This document shows, one piece after another, positions 33,078-43,909 of a stretch of DNA of 64,000 nt. The notes under the pieces were generated by a model, which saw only the letters and a program-made list of their open reading frames with translations, was not told where the DNA came from and did not search any database. Origin of the DNA: Fomitopsis serialis (Eukaryota; Basidiomycota; Agaricomycetes; Polyporales; Fomitopsidaceae); contig NW_025955113.1 in assembly GCF_022376445.1 (NCBI RefSeq), forward strand, positions 34,393-98,392, read 5' to 3'. A program made the translations under genes and the position numbers. Position 1 is the first letter of the stretch; the number at the start of each line of letters is the position of its first letter.

Positions 33078-34126
33078 TTAAGCAATCAAGTTCAAGGTCT
33101 TCGAGAGCGAAGTCCATGCTGCTAAGCGTAACTCGCGCGCGTGCTCCAGTATGGCTGCCTGGCAGTTAGGGCAGAGGGAATGGTAGCTACCTGACAACTC
33201 CTTGTTGCGAAAGTAAGGGTCCCAGTCCGCGAGGTATGCGTAGTCCTCTACTCCGTCGGTGTCGAAGGTTATATGAGTGTCGGCAAGGTTCCTCCGCATC
33301 AACTCGCAGTCGGAGTGCCTCGTGCAGCCGTGCGGGGTAGTCGTAAAGAGGGTGTATGCGGAGACGATGTTGTCATGGAGGAGGGTTCTCCGTGCGTTGA
33401 GACACCTTAGCATGTCTTCCTGCGTGAGCCGCTCGGTTGTGCCGTCTTCCCGCGTGACGCCGTTCACTATCTCCTCAGTATCGAGTTGGCAACACGTATA
33501 TAGGGCGGAAGGCAACATCGAATACGTGTCCGTAAGTCGCGCGATGCTGACGGCGGCGATGGCGTCTGTGTCGACGTATGACATGGAGGCACTGCCCATG
33601 CCAACGTCGGCTTCCGACCAGACATCGAGGTCATCGCTGAAGCAGGACTTCAAGCGTTCGAGCGCGTCGTCCCGCAAGTGCTCCATGCCATACTTGTGCG
33701 CGAGGCGGACGATAGACGCGACAACGGCGAATGGCAATTGCTCGTCATGCCGATAAAACCTGGAATACACATCAGGGATGCCGTCGCATTACACGCGATG
33801 CAAACATACCTTTGACCGACGAATAAAGCACGAAGAAGATGCCGCAAGTCGTCTGGCCTGTCTTCGAGTTGAATGACTGGACACCCATCGAATGTATCCG
33901 CGATCACGGGCTGCGGGACAGAGAATAGTCCGTCGAACACTTCGGAGTTTTGGGACAGAGTGCCTTGGTAGACGCGAAACGCTACACCGCCGGCTTGTAG
34001 GACGACGTTGCCATCCCTGAACCAGAACTGTTCGTCGCGTGTCGCCTCCTGTTCAACAGACATGTGGTCTGCCGCGTTCTCGGTGTTCCGCGATCCTGAA
34101 AGCGAATGTTCGAGAGTATCCTGCAT
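33078..34126 (-). CDS. BTB/POZ domain protein (copy 3)
   Basis: Exons 33810-34126 and 33078-33759, a 50-bp intron in the family position, 332 residues. The start at 34126 (MQDTLEHSLSGSRN) matches the family's short leader; a longer open reading upstream is probably not used. Core: FWFRDGNVVLQAGGVAFRV, YQGTLSQNSEVFDGLFSVPQ and DGCPVIQLEDRPDDLRHLL; then RFYRHDEQLPFAVVA, RLAHKYGMEHLRDDALERL and SLCPNCQAAILEHAREL. No lesions. It is very close to copy 1, 29 kb away on the same strand, which points to duplication with dispersal. Confidence 0.88.
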
Positions 34127-34708
34127 GAGTGTCCCGTGCCAGTGATACAAGCGTCGGATCGCCGAGACACGAAGTGCAAGCTGACGTTCGCAGGGTGTTG
34201 AAGGTGCCCGTCGCGACTGTCGCGACTCCGGCGTGATGTCGAGGAGCAACAGTTAGTAGATCTCGATCTCTGATCATGATCTGACCGGGGGCCTGGTCCG
34301 GGGCTCTCCTCCGGAGCCACTGAGCCTTGAATTGACCGCGACAGCGAGCTCAAGCTGAAGGCAACATACCGCTAACCAACCGTCAACAGTCTATAAGTAT
34401 GAATGTCGTGAACCTCGAACGCCTGGGTGCGACCGCCCGTAAATAGAGATCGGTATACGATTGCTCAGCGCACTGCCCGCAGATCTGTGTAGAAACGTAA
34501 CTTGCAGACTACAACTACATCCACTCACGAGTTCAAATAGCTAACCACACTCTCAAGCCCGTGATCCAAAAAATGAACACATATATCGTGACACCACCAT
34601 ATATATATGAAGTCCCTGCGATGAGTTGGGTTGTGCTAGGTTAGGACACTTCATGGACACGACGATCATGGGTTCGGTTGCTTACCACGCAGCGGGGACG
34701 TGCATAAG
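34127..34708. other. Spacer between BTB copies 3 and 4
   Basis: Promoter region of copy 3 and 3' flank of copy 4. An (AT)n stretch lies at about 34600-34612. No gene seen. Confidence 0.5.
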
Positions 34709-35750
34709 CTATGCCGTAGGCCAGTCTGACGGTGTTTCAATACCCAGGAGCCGAGGAAGTTCGGCCCAGATCTTTCTGTACGTCGGCTCTTCTGCTTCGC
34801 GAATCAAATCCGCGCACTCTGGACACACATACAGACGTTCCTCGGTTGGGAGAGAGAAGAACATAAGATGCTTGGGTGAGAGAGTCGTGGCGATCACATC
34901 TGCCGGAGGGAAGCGCAAATGCCTGCCACGAAGGGCTTGGATTGCTCGGCCGCATTGCACGCGGTCCAAACACAGTGGCGATGGTGCCAGACGAGAGAAT
35001 ACCTCGAGGCCGGTAGTGATGGCCTTCTGATATAGGGTTTGGCGAGCATCGACGCATTTCATGGTGTCCACTGGGCTGAGGTACTCAACAGTACCATCAG
35101 GGCGAGGACAACCACTAATGAGGTGCTCCGCCTTGAGCTGGCAACAAGAATACAGTGCGGTGGGAAGCATAGACTCCGCCCCAGTGAGATGCGCTATGTC
35201 CACGGCAGAGATAGCGTCTGCGGTGCCGAACTTCATGACAGGGCTACCCCCATCGCGGCTGACAGTGACCCAGGTCTCGAATTCGGTACAGAAGCAGGAT
35301 TTCATCCGCGAGAGATAGGTGTCGCGAATGTGATCGATTTGGTACTTGTGTGACAATCGGACGAGCGCGGCAACAGTCGCGAAGTCAAGTTGTTCGTCGG
35401 GGCGATAGTACCTGTTAAGACATGCAATCAGGAAGAGCTAACGGAGGGTCGGTGGTTATGAGAGGTGATGCACACCTGTTGCCGTGATATACGACTCGTA
35501 GAAGGTGGCGAAGATCCTCCGGCTGGTCCGTCAGGTGGAAAACACGACATCCTTCAAAAGTCTCCACATATGTTGATCGAGGGGTGGTGAACAGATCACG
35601 AAGCACCTCGGAGTTTTGAGCAAGTAGGCCTTGGTATATCCTGAAGACGTGACCATTTGCTTCGAGCATCAAATTGCCGTCAGAAAACCATAACTCTTCG
35701 TCGCGAACAAGAGCAGCACGGTTCCGTGCCTGCGCAGGGGCGGACTTCAT
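34709..35750 (-). CDS. BTB/POZ domain protein (copy 4)
   Basis: Exons 35476-35750 and 34709-35411, 325 residues. It starts MKSAPAQARNRAALVRDEE and runs into LWFSDGNLMLEANGHVFRI, YQGLLAQNSEVLRDLFTTPR and CRVFHLTDQPEDLRHLLRV. After the intron: RYYRPDEQLDFATVA, RLSHKYQIDHIRDTYLSRM, CFCTEFETWV, and a C-terminal VCPECADLIREAEE ending GIETPSDWPTA. This copy defines a second subgroup, with both pseudogenes in the window as its members, while copies 1-3 form the other. Intact, no odd residues. Confidence 0.88.
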
Positions 35751-36490
35751 AGCGCACGACGGTACTGGCCAACTATGGAATGATTAGATGCGATGAGATC
35801 ACGACTGAACTCGGAGACGTACGAGAATGGGCGAAGGCTGAGTACTGAGTATGTCTGCCAGTGGAGTATGTCGCAACGGCGATGCCGCAATGAGGATGAC
35901 TACTAGTACTATGCGCACCCGGGTGGCGTTCTATGGGTTTACGGAGAGCTCGCGCTGAGCTCGCTGCCGAGGCTTGAGCTTGAGATCTGAGGCCTGAGGT
36001 TCGAACAAGGAGAAGGCGAAAGCGATGCCTGTAGTACTGATACTCACAGTGATACATACTAACAAACTGTTGTCACTGGCATTAGTAGGCGTATAATTAC
36101 TTACATAGTATATGTACTTACTAGCACTTATCTCATTTAAGTAAGTACTTAGAAGGGGCCTATATTAAGCAGTCCTTGAGCGGTCCTCTCCGGGTCGGTG
36201 GTGCCAGTGACACTGACTGGCAAGTCCTGACTAGTCCTGACTAGTTGACTCCTCTCAATTACCTCTCAAGCTTGTAATGCGACCCCTCACGATTAGACCG
36301 AAAGGATAACAATGCAGATTCTATGGATAGCCGTGGGTGAGAGTTCGCTTGGAGTTCGCGGTCTTTCCACGGACTGGTGCAGACCATGAACAGCAGACCC
36401 GTGAACTCGTTATCGATATTGAGGCGATAACTGTCACCAAACTCTCACTACGCCCCCTTTGCCGAGCAAAGGGCCTTGAGCGCATCAAGC
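35751..36490. other. Spacer between BTB copy 4 and the lactonase gene
   Basis: Divergent promoter region of 740 bp. A 16-bp word at 36159-36174 is the exact complement of GACTGCTTAATATAGG at 4901-4916 upstream of BTB copy 1. Otherwise only short GTAAGTACTT-like AT-rich words. Confidence 0.5.
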
Positions 36491-37660
36491 ATGCCCTTCC
36501 GCATCCTAGTCGGCTCGTACACGAACGAGATCTACACCATCTCGTTCGACCCCGATACACCGAAGCTTACGCTCGAGTCCACGCTCACGGTCGGGCACCA
36601 TCCTTCCTGGATCACACCACACCCAACAGACCCCTCGCTCGTCTTCACTGGGCTGGAAAGGGACGGCGGCAAAGCGGTCGTGGTGAGGTATGACGCAGAG
36701 GGCAAGGGGACGGTCGTAGGCGAGGCACCGAGCGGCGGTGCGGATCCCTGCACCCTGCTCGCGCTGGGCACGGAGCTCCTCATTGGCAACGTGAGTGGTC
36801 CGTGGCATCTGTGTAGCGAAGGGAATGAACACGCACGCAGTACTCGTCCGGCACGTTCGCAGACATCCCCCTCACCTACGAGCCGCCACACCTCCAAGCA
36901 TCGAAGACCACGGTCCTGCAGTTCGAAGGGACGGGTCCGAACAAGGAGCGCCAAGAGGCGTCGCATCCGCATCAAATCTACTTGCACTCGGCGCGCGCAG
37001 AGCTCCTCATCCCCGACCTCGGCGCAGACCTTGCGCGCCGGTTCGTGAGGGACGCGGGCGGGAAGTGGGTGCCGAACGGCGAGCTGAAGTACAAGGCGGG
37101 CGGCGGTCCGCGGCATGTCGTGGTGTACAGTGGGTTGCCGCGCCGCGCATCAATCGCAACGTCGCTCACCCATCCCCGTAGATGACATCCTCTACACCGT
37201 GCACGAGCTGACCAACGAGCTCAGCGCATACCGCTTCCCGCCCACCCCGGAGGAGGCTACGCACATCGCCACGGTCCCCACGCTGCAGTTGGCTGACACG
37301 CCGCCCGAAGCGGCCTCCAACATGTTCGCATCGGAGATCCTCCTGCCCGCGCCCAACGCATCCTTCCCAACCGCGTACGTCTACGTCTCTAACCGGGATG
37401 ACCCCTCGCCAGGTAACGACACCATCGCCATCTTCTCGCCGGCGGACTCGGATGGTGGACTGAAGATGGTCGCGGAGGTGCGCTCGGGACTGAAGCATCT
37501 GAGGGGCATGGTGTTTGGCGGGCCGGACGACAAGTGGTTGGTGGCGGGCGGGGTACACGGAGGTGGGGTGAAGGTATTCGAGAGGATCGATGGCGGGAAG
37601 GGCCTGAAGGAGATTGCCTCCCTTGAGTTGGAGGCTCCGACAGGCTTCTTGTGGATCTAG
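36491..37660 (+). CDS. Seven-bladed beta-propeller lactonase family protein
   Basis: Exons 36491-36790, 36841-37129 and 37182-37660, 355 residues, no signal peptide. It starts MPFRILVGSYTNEIYTISFD, with the family's first-blade GSYT motif, followed by GHHPSWITPHPTDPSLVF, the HPHQIYLH strand with its His pair, GGGPRHVVVYN and HELTNELSAYRF, then ASEILLPAPNASFPTAYVYV, SNRD and HLRGMVFG. These blocks define the cytosolic lactonase/6-phosphogluconolactonase-like propeller (PF10282), which also includes fungal muconate cyclases. Whether the substrate is 6-phosphogluconolactone, a muconolactone or another ester cannot be read from sequence. Confidence 0.87.
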
Positions 37661-38312
37661 GTGCAGAACCTGACTGCATCCGTCGCTGTAGCAGCACATC
37701 GAAAGACATAAACTCGTTCAGTACAGTTTATTGACTGTAAACGACGACGGCAAATATCCCGGCACGACTATCAGCTTCCTTCGGCCTCTTCGTGAAAGTG
37801 ACAGCGCGATGTTAGTTGGTCTCATTGCATCACACATTCCTCAGCCTGACGTGGAGCGTTGTAATGCCGTCTTTGCAGGTTCACAATATGATGCGCGCAC
37901 ACTTGGCTCAGGTTTCCGTATGCATATATTCGAAGTATCAACGTCTGCTTACCTTGGATCTTGAACCTCAAATTCCCGCATCGAAATCTCAGTAAAGGAG
38001 CACAAGGTCGCCTTCATGTGAATGGATATCGGATGCCGGTAATACTGGTTGGTGTTGGTCGGTTTCTTGGAATGGTACAGCTCCGACTAAACGAAACATC
38101 GCCAATCGTAAAGGATGGATACTGGCCACACGTCTGGGGTTCATGGTTTCGAAGCATACCATGAATTCATTGGGAAGGTTTCGTTATCGGTACCTTAGAC
38201 TTCGCGTGCCTTCCGCTACTAAGCCCGGCTTCTAGCTCTAGAGCGACTCGATAAGCAACAGATTGGCTTTCCACTAGCACGGTGCGCCCACACCTCGTTT
38301 CTCCTTCACACC
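37661..38312. other. Spacer between lactonase and acyltransferase-like genes
   Basis: 650 bp with no gene, repeat or clear core promoter recognised. Confidence 0.5.
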
Positions 38313-39531
38313 ATGGGAGGTGGAAGACTCACCGTCGACCTCTCTGGGCCGCCATACGAGGTACGAGCAGAGTTTATGGCCGAGTGCGATCCCTAGCTCA
38401 CAAACGTGTGCTCGCAGATTGGCCTGAAACATGGTCAGGTACTTGCCTCGCAGATCCTGAGTCAGCTCCATATCTACCGCGGCATATTCGCGGACACCTG
38501 CAAGTACGAGTGGCCGCAGGTGCTCGGGATCGCGGAGGAGTTCCGCGCGACTATTCGCAGGCTGGCCCCAGACTTACTAGAGGAAATGCGCGGCATCGCG
38601 GACGGTGTTGGCAGGAGTGACATAGGGCTGCTGGACATCGTCGCACTTAACGCGCGGAGCGAGATAGCCCTTGGGAAGTGGGATGACGGCTGCACCGCGC
38701 TAGCTTGGAGGCTTGGCGCATCTGGGAAGCAGCTGCTCGCGCAGAACTGGGACTGGCGGGTGTCTGTGGGCGACAACCTCGCGCTCATGTCCATCCGGCG
38801 CATCGGAAGGCCGACTATCTGGATGGTCACCGAGGTACGCACAGACGCTGCCTAGAGTTCACGTCGTGTGCTCACCGTACACGAAGCCTGGGATCGTAGG
38901 CAAGATTGGGTTCAACTCGTCCTCCGTGGGCGTTTGCCTGAACGCCATACGCGCTCGGCCAATCTCGACAGACCTCCTCCCCATTCACTTGCTGCTCCGT
39001 ACCGCGCTCGAGTGCGAGTCTGTGGACTCGGCGATTTCTGCGTTCGAGAAGCTCGGAGGCGCCGCGTCAAGTCAACACATCCTCATTGCGGACGCCGACG
39101 GAGCGCGCGGGCTGGAGCTGTCACCGAGAGGTGGAGTGTACCTGCGGGAGGACGAGGACGGCCTGATTGTCCACACGAACCACTTCCTCGCGAACAAGCT
39201 CGTCGACGAGCCGCCGTGGTTGTCTGGCTCACCCTTCCGGCTCGAGAAGGCCCGCGCGCTCTGCGGGTCGATCGTGGAGGAGGTGGGCCTGGTGGGCCTT
39301 GGGGACGTCGTGGGCGCTGCCCTGCTGCGTAGCCGCGTGTTCGCCGATACGGAGAACTCCCCACAGGCGATATGCTGCTCGCCGGATCCTGCGCGGGGGC
39401 CCCTCGCGAAGATAGAGACCCTATTCAACATCGTTATGAGCTTCGAGGATGGAAAAGAGCCGAAAGCGGAGGTAGTATTCGGGAGACCTGGAAGTGGTGC
39501 GGAGACCAGGGTATATAACATGCCCTGGTAG
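38313..39531 (+). CDS. Acyl-CoA:6-aminopenicillanate acyltransferase-like Ntn hydrolase (family C45)
   Basis: Exons 38313-38360, 38418-38834 and 38887-39531, 369 residues. Motifs in order: GLKHGQVLASQI, LLEEMRGIADGVG, LLDIVALNARSE, the autocleavage site DDGCTALAW with Cys at residue 108 as would-be N-terminal nucleophile, LLAQNWDW, VGKIGFNSSSVGVCLNAI, GLIVHTNHF and a C-terminal ETLFNIVMSFEDG. The order and the Gly-Cys-Thr site match penicillin acyltransferase precursors, which self-cleave into two chains. Basidiomycetes do not make penicillin, so the natural acyl donor and acceptor are unknown; peptidase C45-type amide hydrolysis is a fair guess. Unlike the Penicillium enzyme it ends ETRVYNMPW without a classic peroxisomal SKL/ARL tail. 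Confidence 0.88.
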
Positions 39532-40358
39532 CACGCCCGTAGTTGCGTTCTCATGATGTTCATTCCACGATTATTCCGCTTCGCAAAGTTCGCATGGAAG
39601 TGAGCTGCGACAATGGATAAAGATCACCGGCTTAGAAGCAGACTTGCCATTATGCTACTCGGCTTCTGCGATCTGCAAGACCAGCGAGCCTGTAAGTAAG
39701 AATATACATACACGTCGCTCTTCTGTGACGGTTGTATGCCGAGTCATTACTAATCTTGCCAAGAGGGACTCCACCTCCGTATAGATACCAGCCTGCTAGA
39801 ACACCCAGTATGTAAGTACCATCCCCCACCCCGCGCGCGACCAGCGCGGTCGATTCTAGACGAAGCTTGGAGGCCTCCGTTATGAAACAAAGGCTTATGT
39901 AACTTACATGTCACTGGAGTTCATTATGCGACACCAATATTTTAATCTATATTTGGCAGGTGTGACGGCAATTCAGGCACATAAGTAACGGTGCCCCGGT
40001 GTGCGTGCAGACCAAGTGCTGTCTGCGGACTCTTGGTGCCGCGTTTTCTCCCTGCCACCACCTCTGCCTCGCATCAACACTGCCCACGCTTGACGCTGTC
40101 CTTACTGCCGCTTGCGAGGTGCCAGACGCCACGAAGATCGCGTGAGAGGCCTACTGAATTCAGCGCATGTTCTTCACGTGTATGGGGCCAATTTGAAGAC
40201 TTGGACACCGGCAAAGGAGGTCAGCGAGCGTGAGCACAGTCGTCTTCTGCGCTTCGAGTTACCCACCTTCTCTTCCCGGCTCTGCGGTAGAACTTTGGCA
40301 GACAAGTACAGAGCGTCTAGGATCTACAGCGGCGGAATAGCCAGCAGGGGCGGATCCG
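39532..40358. other. Spacer between acyltransferase-like gene and Rho GEF
   Basis: About 830 bp, no gene supported. Several GTAAGTA words, no repeat or TIR found. Confidence 0.5.
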
Positions 40359-43300
40359 ATGGACTTTTCCGAGACGGAAGCAAAGCAGGCGACTCCCACT
40401 TTCACTACGGAGATGAGCGTCGCTTCTGACCAGCCCGACGTTTTCGAGAAAGCGTCTGTCTGCGAGCCTCGCTCGCGCCGCATGGGCATATCAGGCCCTC
40501 CGTCGAGCTACAGACTCTCTACCAGCACCACAGGCACTTCAGAAAGCGCACCGTGGACAACGCCTCCCTCGTCTCCCCTCCTAACCTCTTCTTCTCCACC
40601 TAGACCTCCCCGGTCTCCTCTGCGTCCCACAGGCCCAGAGCAGCGCGTTTCTTCGTTGCTTCAACCTGACATAGCAGACATCGACGACGTCATGCCTTTG
40701 TCGCATTCGCGCAGCCTCGGTTCCCTCTCCGGTATGTTAAACTCGCAGCCAGCGAGCCTAAGGTCTGGTCTCTCTGGACGTTCTCAGACACCAGACAAGC
40801 CTCTGCCCATAACTCCCGATCCATCAACGTCCTCAGCCATCTTTGACGATGATCACGATCACGTCCACGAACCCACACCGGAACCTAACGATTCCATGTT
40901 CGCGTCTGACTCCGGTTCGTCCTCGCTTCTCAAGCCACCGACGGCGGTGACGAAACGCGTCCGTGCACTCGAGGAGTTGCTGTCGAGCGAGAGAGCGTAC
41001 GCGTCTGACCTTGCGATCATTCGGGACATACACATCCCTCTTGCGTCAGGTGAGTGCGCACACGACTTGGCCTTGCTTTCATGACTCAGACTCGCGTCAG
41101 GGCAACCTGCGCCTTTCCCTGCCGCTCCCGCGACCCCACCGTCCTCGGGGTCATCGGTACGCACCCAATCGACATCGTCGGATTCCTTGCCGGGTGCGTC
41201 CAGCTCGACGTCCTCGCCACCAATGACCCGGGACGATATCCGGATTATCTTTAACAACGTTGCGGAACTGGCCGTCTTCTCGGACTCGTTCACGGAGCAG
41301 ATCGAAGAAGCTCTAGGATCCGTGCTCGAGGGAGGGTCAGGCGAGGACCACGTCGGGGCGCTGTTCTTGGAAACGGTATGACCACGCCCACGCGCCCTTC
41401 ATTGCTGTTCATGTTGACCGATTGCGTGTTCCAGATTTCCACCATGGAACCGCTTTACCTCGCGTATATCACAAAGCATCCCATTGCCTTGGAGCACCTG
41501 AATGGCCTGCCGCAGACTCCGGCGCTCACGGCCTACCTCGCGGAGTCACGCACGCTCGCGTCGAGGCTCACCCACGCCTGGGACCTGCCCTCGCTTCTCA
41601 TTAAACCCGTGCAACGTTTGCTCAAGTATCCACTTCTGCTGGGTGCGATCATTGAGGAGACGCCCGATGCGCACTCAGACAAGGCGAACCTCAAACGTGC
41701 CCGGGAGAAGATGGAGGAGGTCGCACGCGGCGTGAACGAGGGCAGGAGGCGGCGGGAGGTGATCAAGGAGGTGCTTAACAACACCGCCTCATCCGGGACG
41801 CCGAGTAAGCGGCATAGCGACCCGAAGCCCAAGCCGAAGAAGAAGGGTCTTAATATTGGCGTGTCGGCCTCCGTGAGCCTCGGGCGGATGAAGAGCTTCA
41901 GTATGAAGCCAGGAAAGGCGAAAGAGGGCGCCGAGGCGAACCAGGAGGCTGAGCAGGTCGTGCGGCTAGGTGAAAAGGTGAAGGAGTGCGAAGCCTTCGC
42001 CAGGACGTTCGCGAAGGAGACAGTTGAGTGGTGCAAGACGGTGCAGGGTCTGATGGACCAGCTATCGAGATGGTCCACGAGCTTCGGGCAGGTGATCGGC
42101 GTATCGCAGCCTGAGGAGTCGGAGGCTTTCGCTGCCTTCATTCAGGTTAGCACGAAGGAGCTGCCGGCGCTGTGCGAGGACTTCACCAACGTCGTCAAGG
42201 AGAAGCTTCTGCCAGAACTGTCCAGGCTCGTGGATTCGAGCCTTGCGCCGCAACGCCTAGTAGAGGCGATGTCCACCCTAGAGCCACTGCATCTAGGTCT
42301 GCTCAACCTGAACGTCGCCAAGTCACGTCCTCCGCCTCAGCTCCTGGAGGCATCACAGTCTTACGTCGCGCTCCGTGCCCAGCTCGCATCCGAGCTGCCT
42401 GCGTACCTGACGTTACTAGACAAGGGGCTGGTGGCCTGCTTCAAGCAGTTCAACACCTGGCAGATGGACTTCTACCTGCGGGTACGCGATCGTTGGCTGA
42501 CCCTGTGGAACTCTCTCAAAGTGGAGGGAGAGATGAACGCTGGTGCTGCCGAGACCGTCAGGGTCTGGTGGTCTCGGTGGGCGGACATCGAGGGCCAGAC
42601 ACTTGGTCTGAACATTGTACGGCAACCCGAGAAACGCGTGCAGGCACCAGAATTAACGCGGCAGAAATCGCGGCTCCGCATGAAATTCTTCGATGACGAC
42701 TCTAGCGAAACAAGCTCTACCGTCGTCGTGTCGTCCTCTATCCTCACTCTCGACCCTAACTTCGCGTATGAGCCTCTCAGCTCGCCGTCTACGTTGTCAC
42801 TGCAGACACCCGTCAGCGCCAAGGCCCGGAGTGTGCGCTCCCTGGACGTTGGGCGCAAGCTCGAGCGCCACAACTCAGATGAGAGCCTCCGGTCGAAGAA
42901 GTCGGGCAAGTCAGCGAAGTCGATGGGTCACCAGCCGAGCCACAGCGTTACTGTCGTTGACCCCGACGTCATCGGGTATGGGTACGGCGACGCGTTGAAT
43001 TCCTTGAACACGACGCCACAGAAGCTTCGGACGAAGAACAGGCCTGTTCCGGCTCCGCTTCCGCTGAAGAAGTCACACTCCCATGGACGTCTGTTGGATG
43101 AGGCCGCTGATACACGTCGGAAGAGTCCTCGTCGTGCCAATACCGACCATCCTTCTCCGAAACGCCCCCAGTTCGCAGACGACACGGATGACCGGGGTCG
43201 GCCTGTGCGAAAGCCATCCTTCAAGCGGAGGCTGACGGAAACACTCCTACCTAGCTCTACTTCTGTCGTACGACACCATCGGTCGCCCTCCGCGCCTGGC

Positions 43301-43651
43301 CATCCGTCTCCATCATTCCTGCAGACTACCACACCACCCCACAGCACCCCCTCTTCCAGTCGGCACCGAAGCAAGGGACCAAGCGTTGGCAGTGCAAGGA
43401 TACCGTGCCTGTATACTTGTCGGGTCGTGCACCCGTGTGAGCCGCCGCCGGGTGTCTCATACCGCGACCTTCCTTTCTTTACGCTCCACATTGGAGATTG
43501 TTACGACGTGCTCCAAGAGGCCGGCCATCCAGCCCTCCATGAAGACCTTCCTTTGTATGTTGACGATGGTGAGGACTGTTTGCTGCTCGTACGAAAACGT
43601 ACGGAGGACATTGGTTGGGCGTTGGCCAGCTTCATGCTACCGGCGGATTAA
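40359..43651 (+). CDS. Rho/Cdc42 guanine nucleotide exchange factor with DH, BAR-like and SH3 regions
   Basis: Exons 40359-41049, 41101-41375 and 41435-43651, 1060 residues. A Ser/Pro-rich N-terminus of about 205 residues precedes the DH domain: KRVRALEELLSSERAYASDL, then after a Ser/Thr-rich loop DIRIIFNNVAELAVFSDSF, YLAYITKHPIAL and the signature LLIKPVQRLLKYPLLLGAII. A coiled BAR-like segment follows (EEVARGVNEGRRRR to about EVKVEGEM: KTVQGLMDQLSRW, ELPALCEDFTNVV). The disordered C-terminal third carries basic Ser clusters, and the end is SH3-like (YTCRVVHPCEPPPG, LPFFTLHIGDCYDVL, WALASFMLP). DH-BAR-SH3 order resembles Tuba/DNMBP and fission yeast Gef1, Cdc42 activators at polarised growth sites. 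No PH domain is apparent, as expected when BAR replaces it. Confidence 0.9.
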
Positions 43652-43909
43652 GGGATGCTCTATTTAATAATTATCAGGATTAGGACTATGGTCGCAGCTG
43701 TAGTAGCACATGTGTTCTTGTATATCCTCGACATTGTCCCGCCTGCCTCATTGTGTATACCTTGTAGAACTCTCATTGGTAGTTGGTGTCTTGCTCATCT
43801 GGGTTTTCCTAGTACACACTACAGTCTTGTAAAACAACACGCTCGCTACAATAGATACAATATAGTTGTCTCGTATTGCCGTGACAGATCGTCGATAGGT
43901 CGTTGTCTA
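43652..43909. other. Converging 3' ends
   Basis: The Rho GEF and the CoA-transferase end tail to tail here with about 260 bp between stop codons. Nothing else recognised. Confidence 0.5.

Noticed and set aside
36532..37116. Long minus-strand frames opposite the lactonase gene
   Set aside because: They are antisense shadows of GC-rich codons in a well-supported gene.
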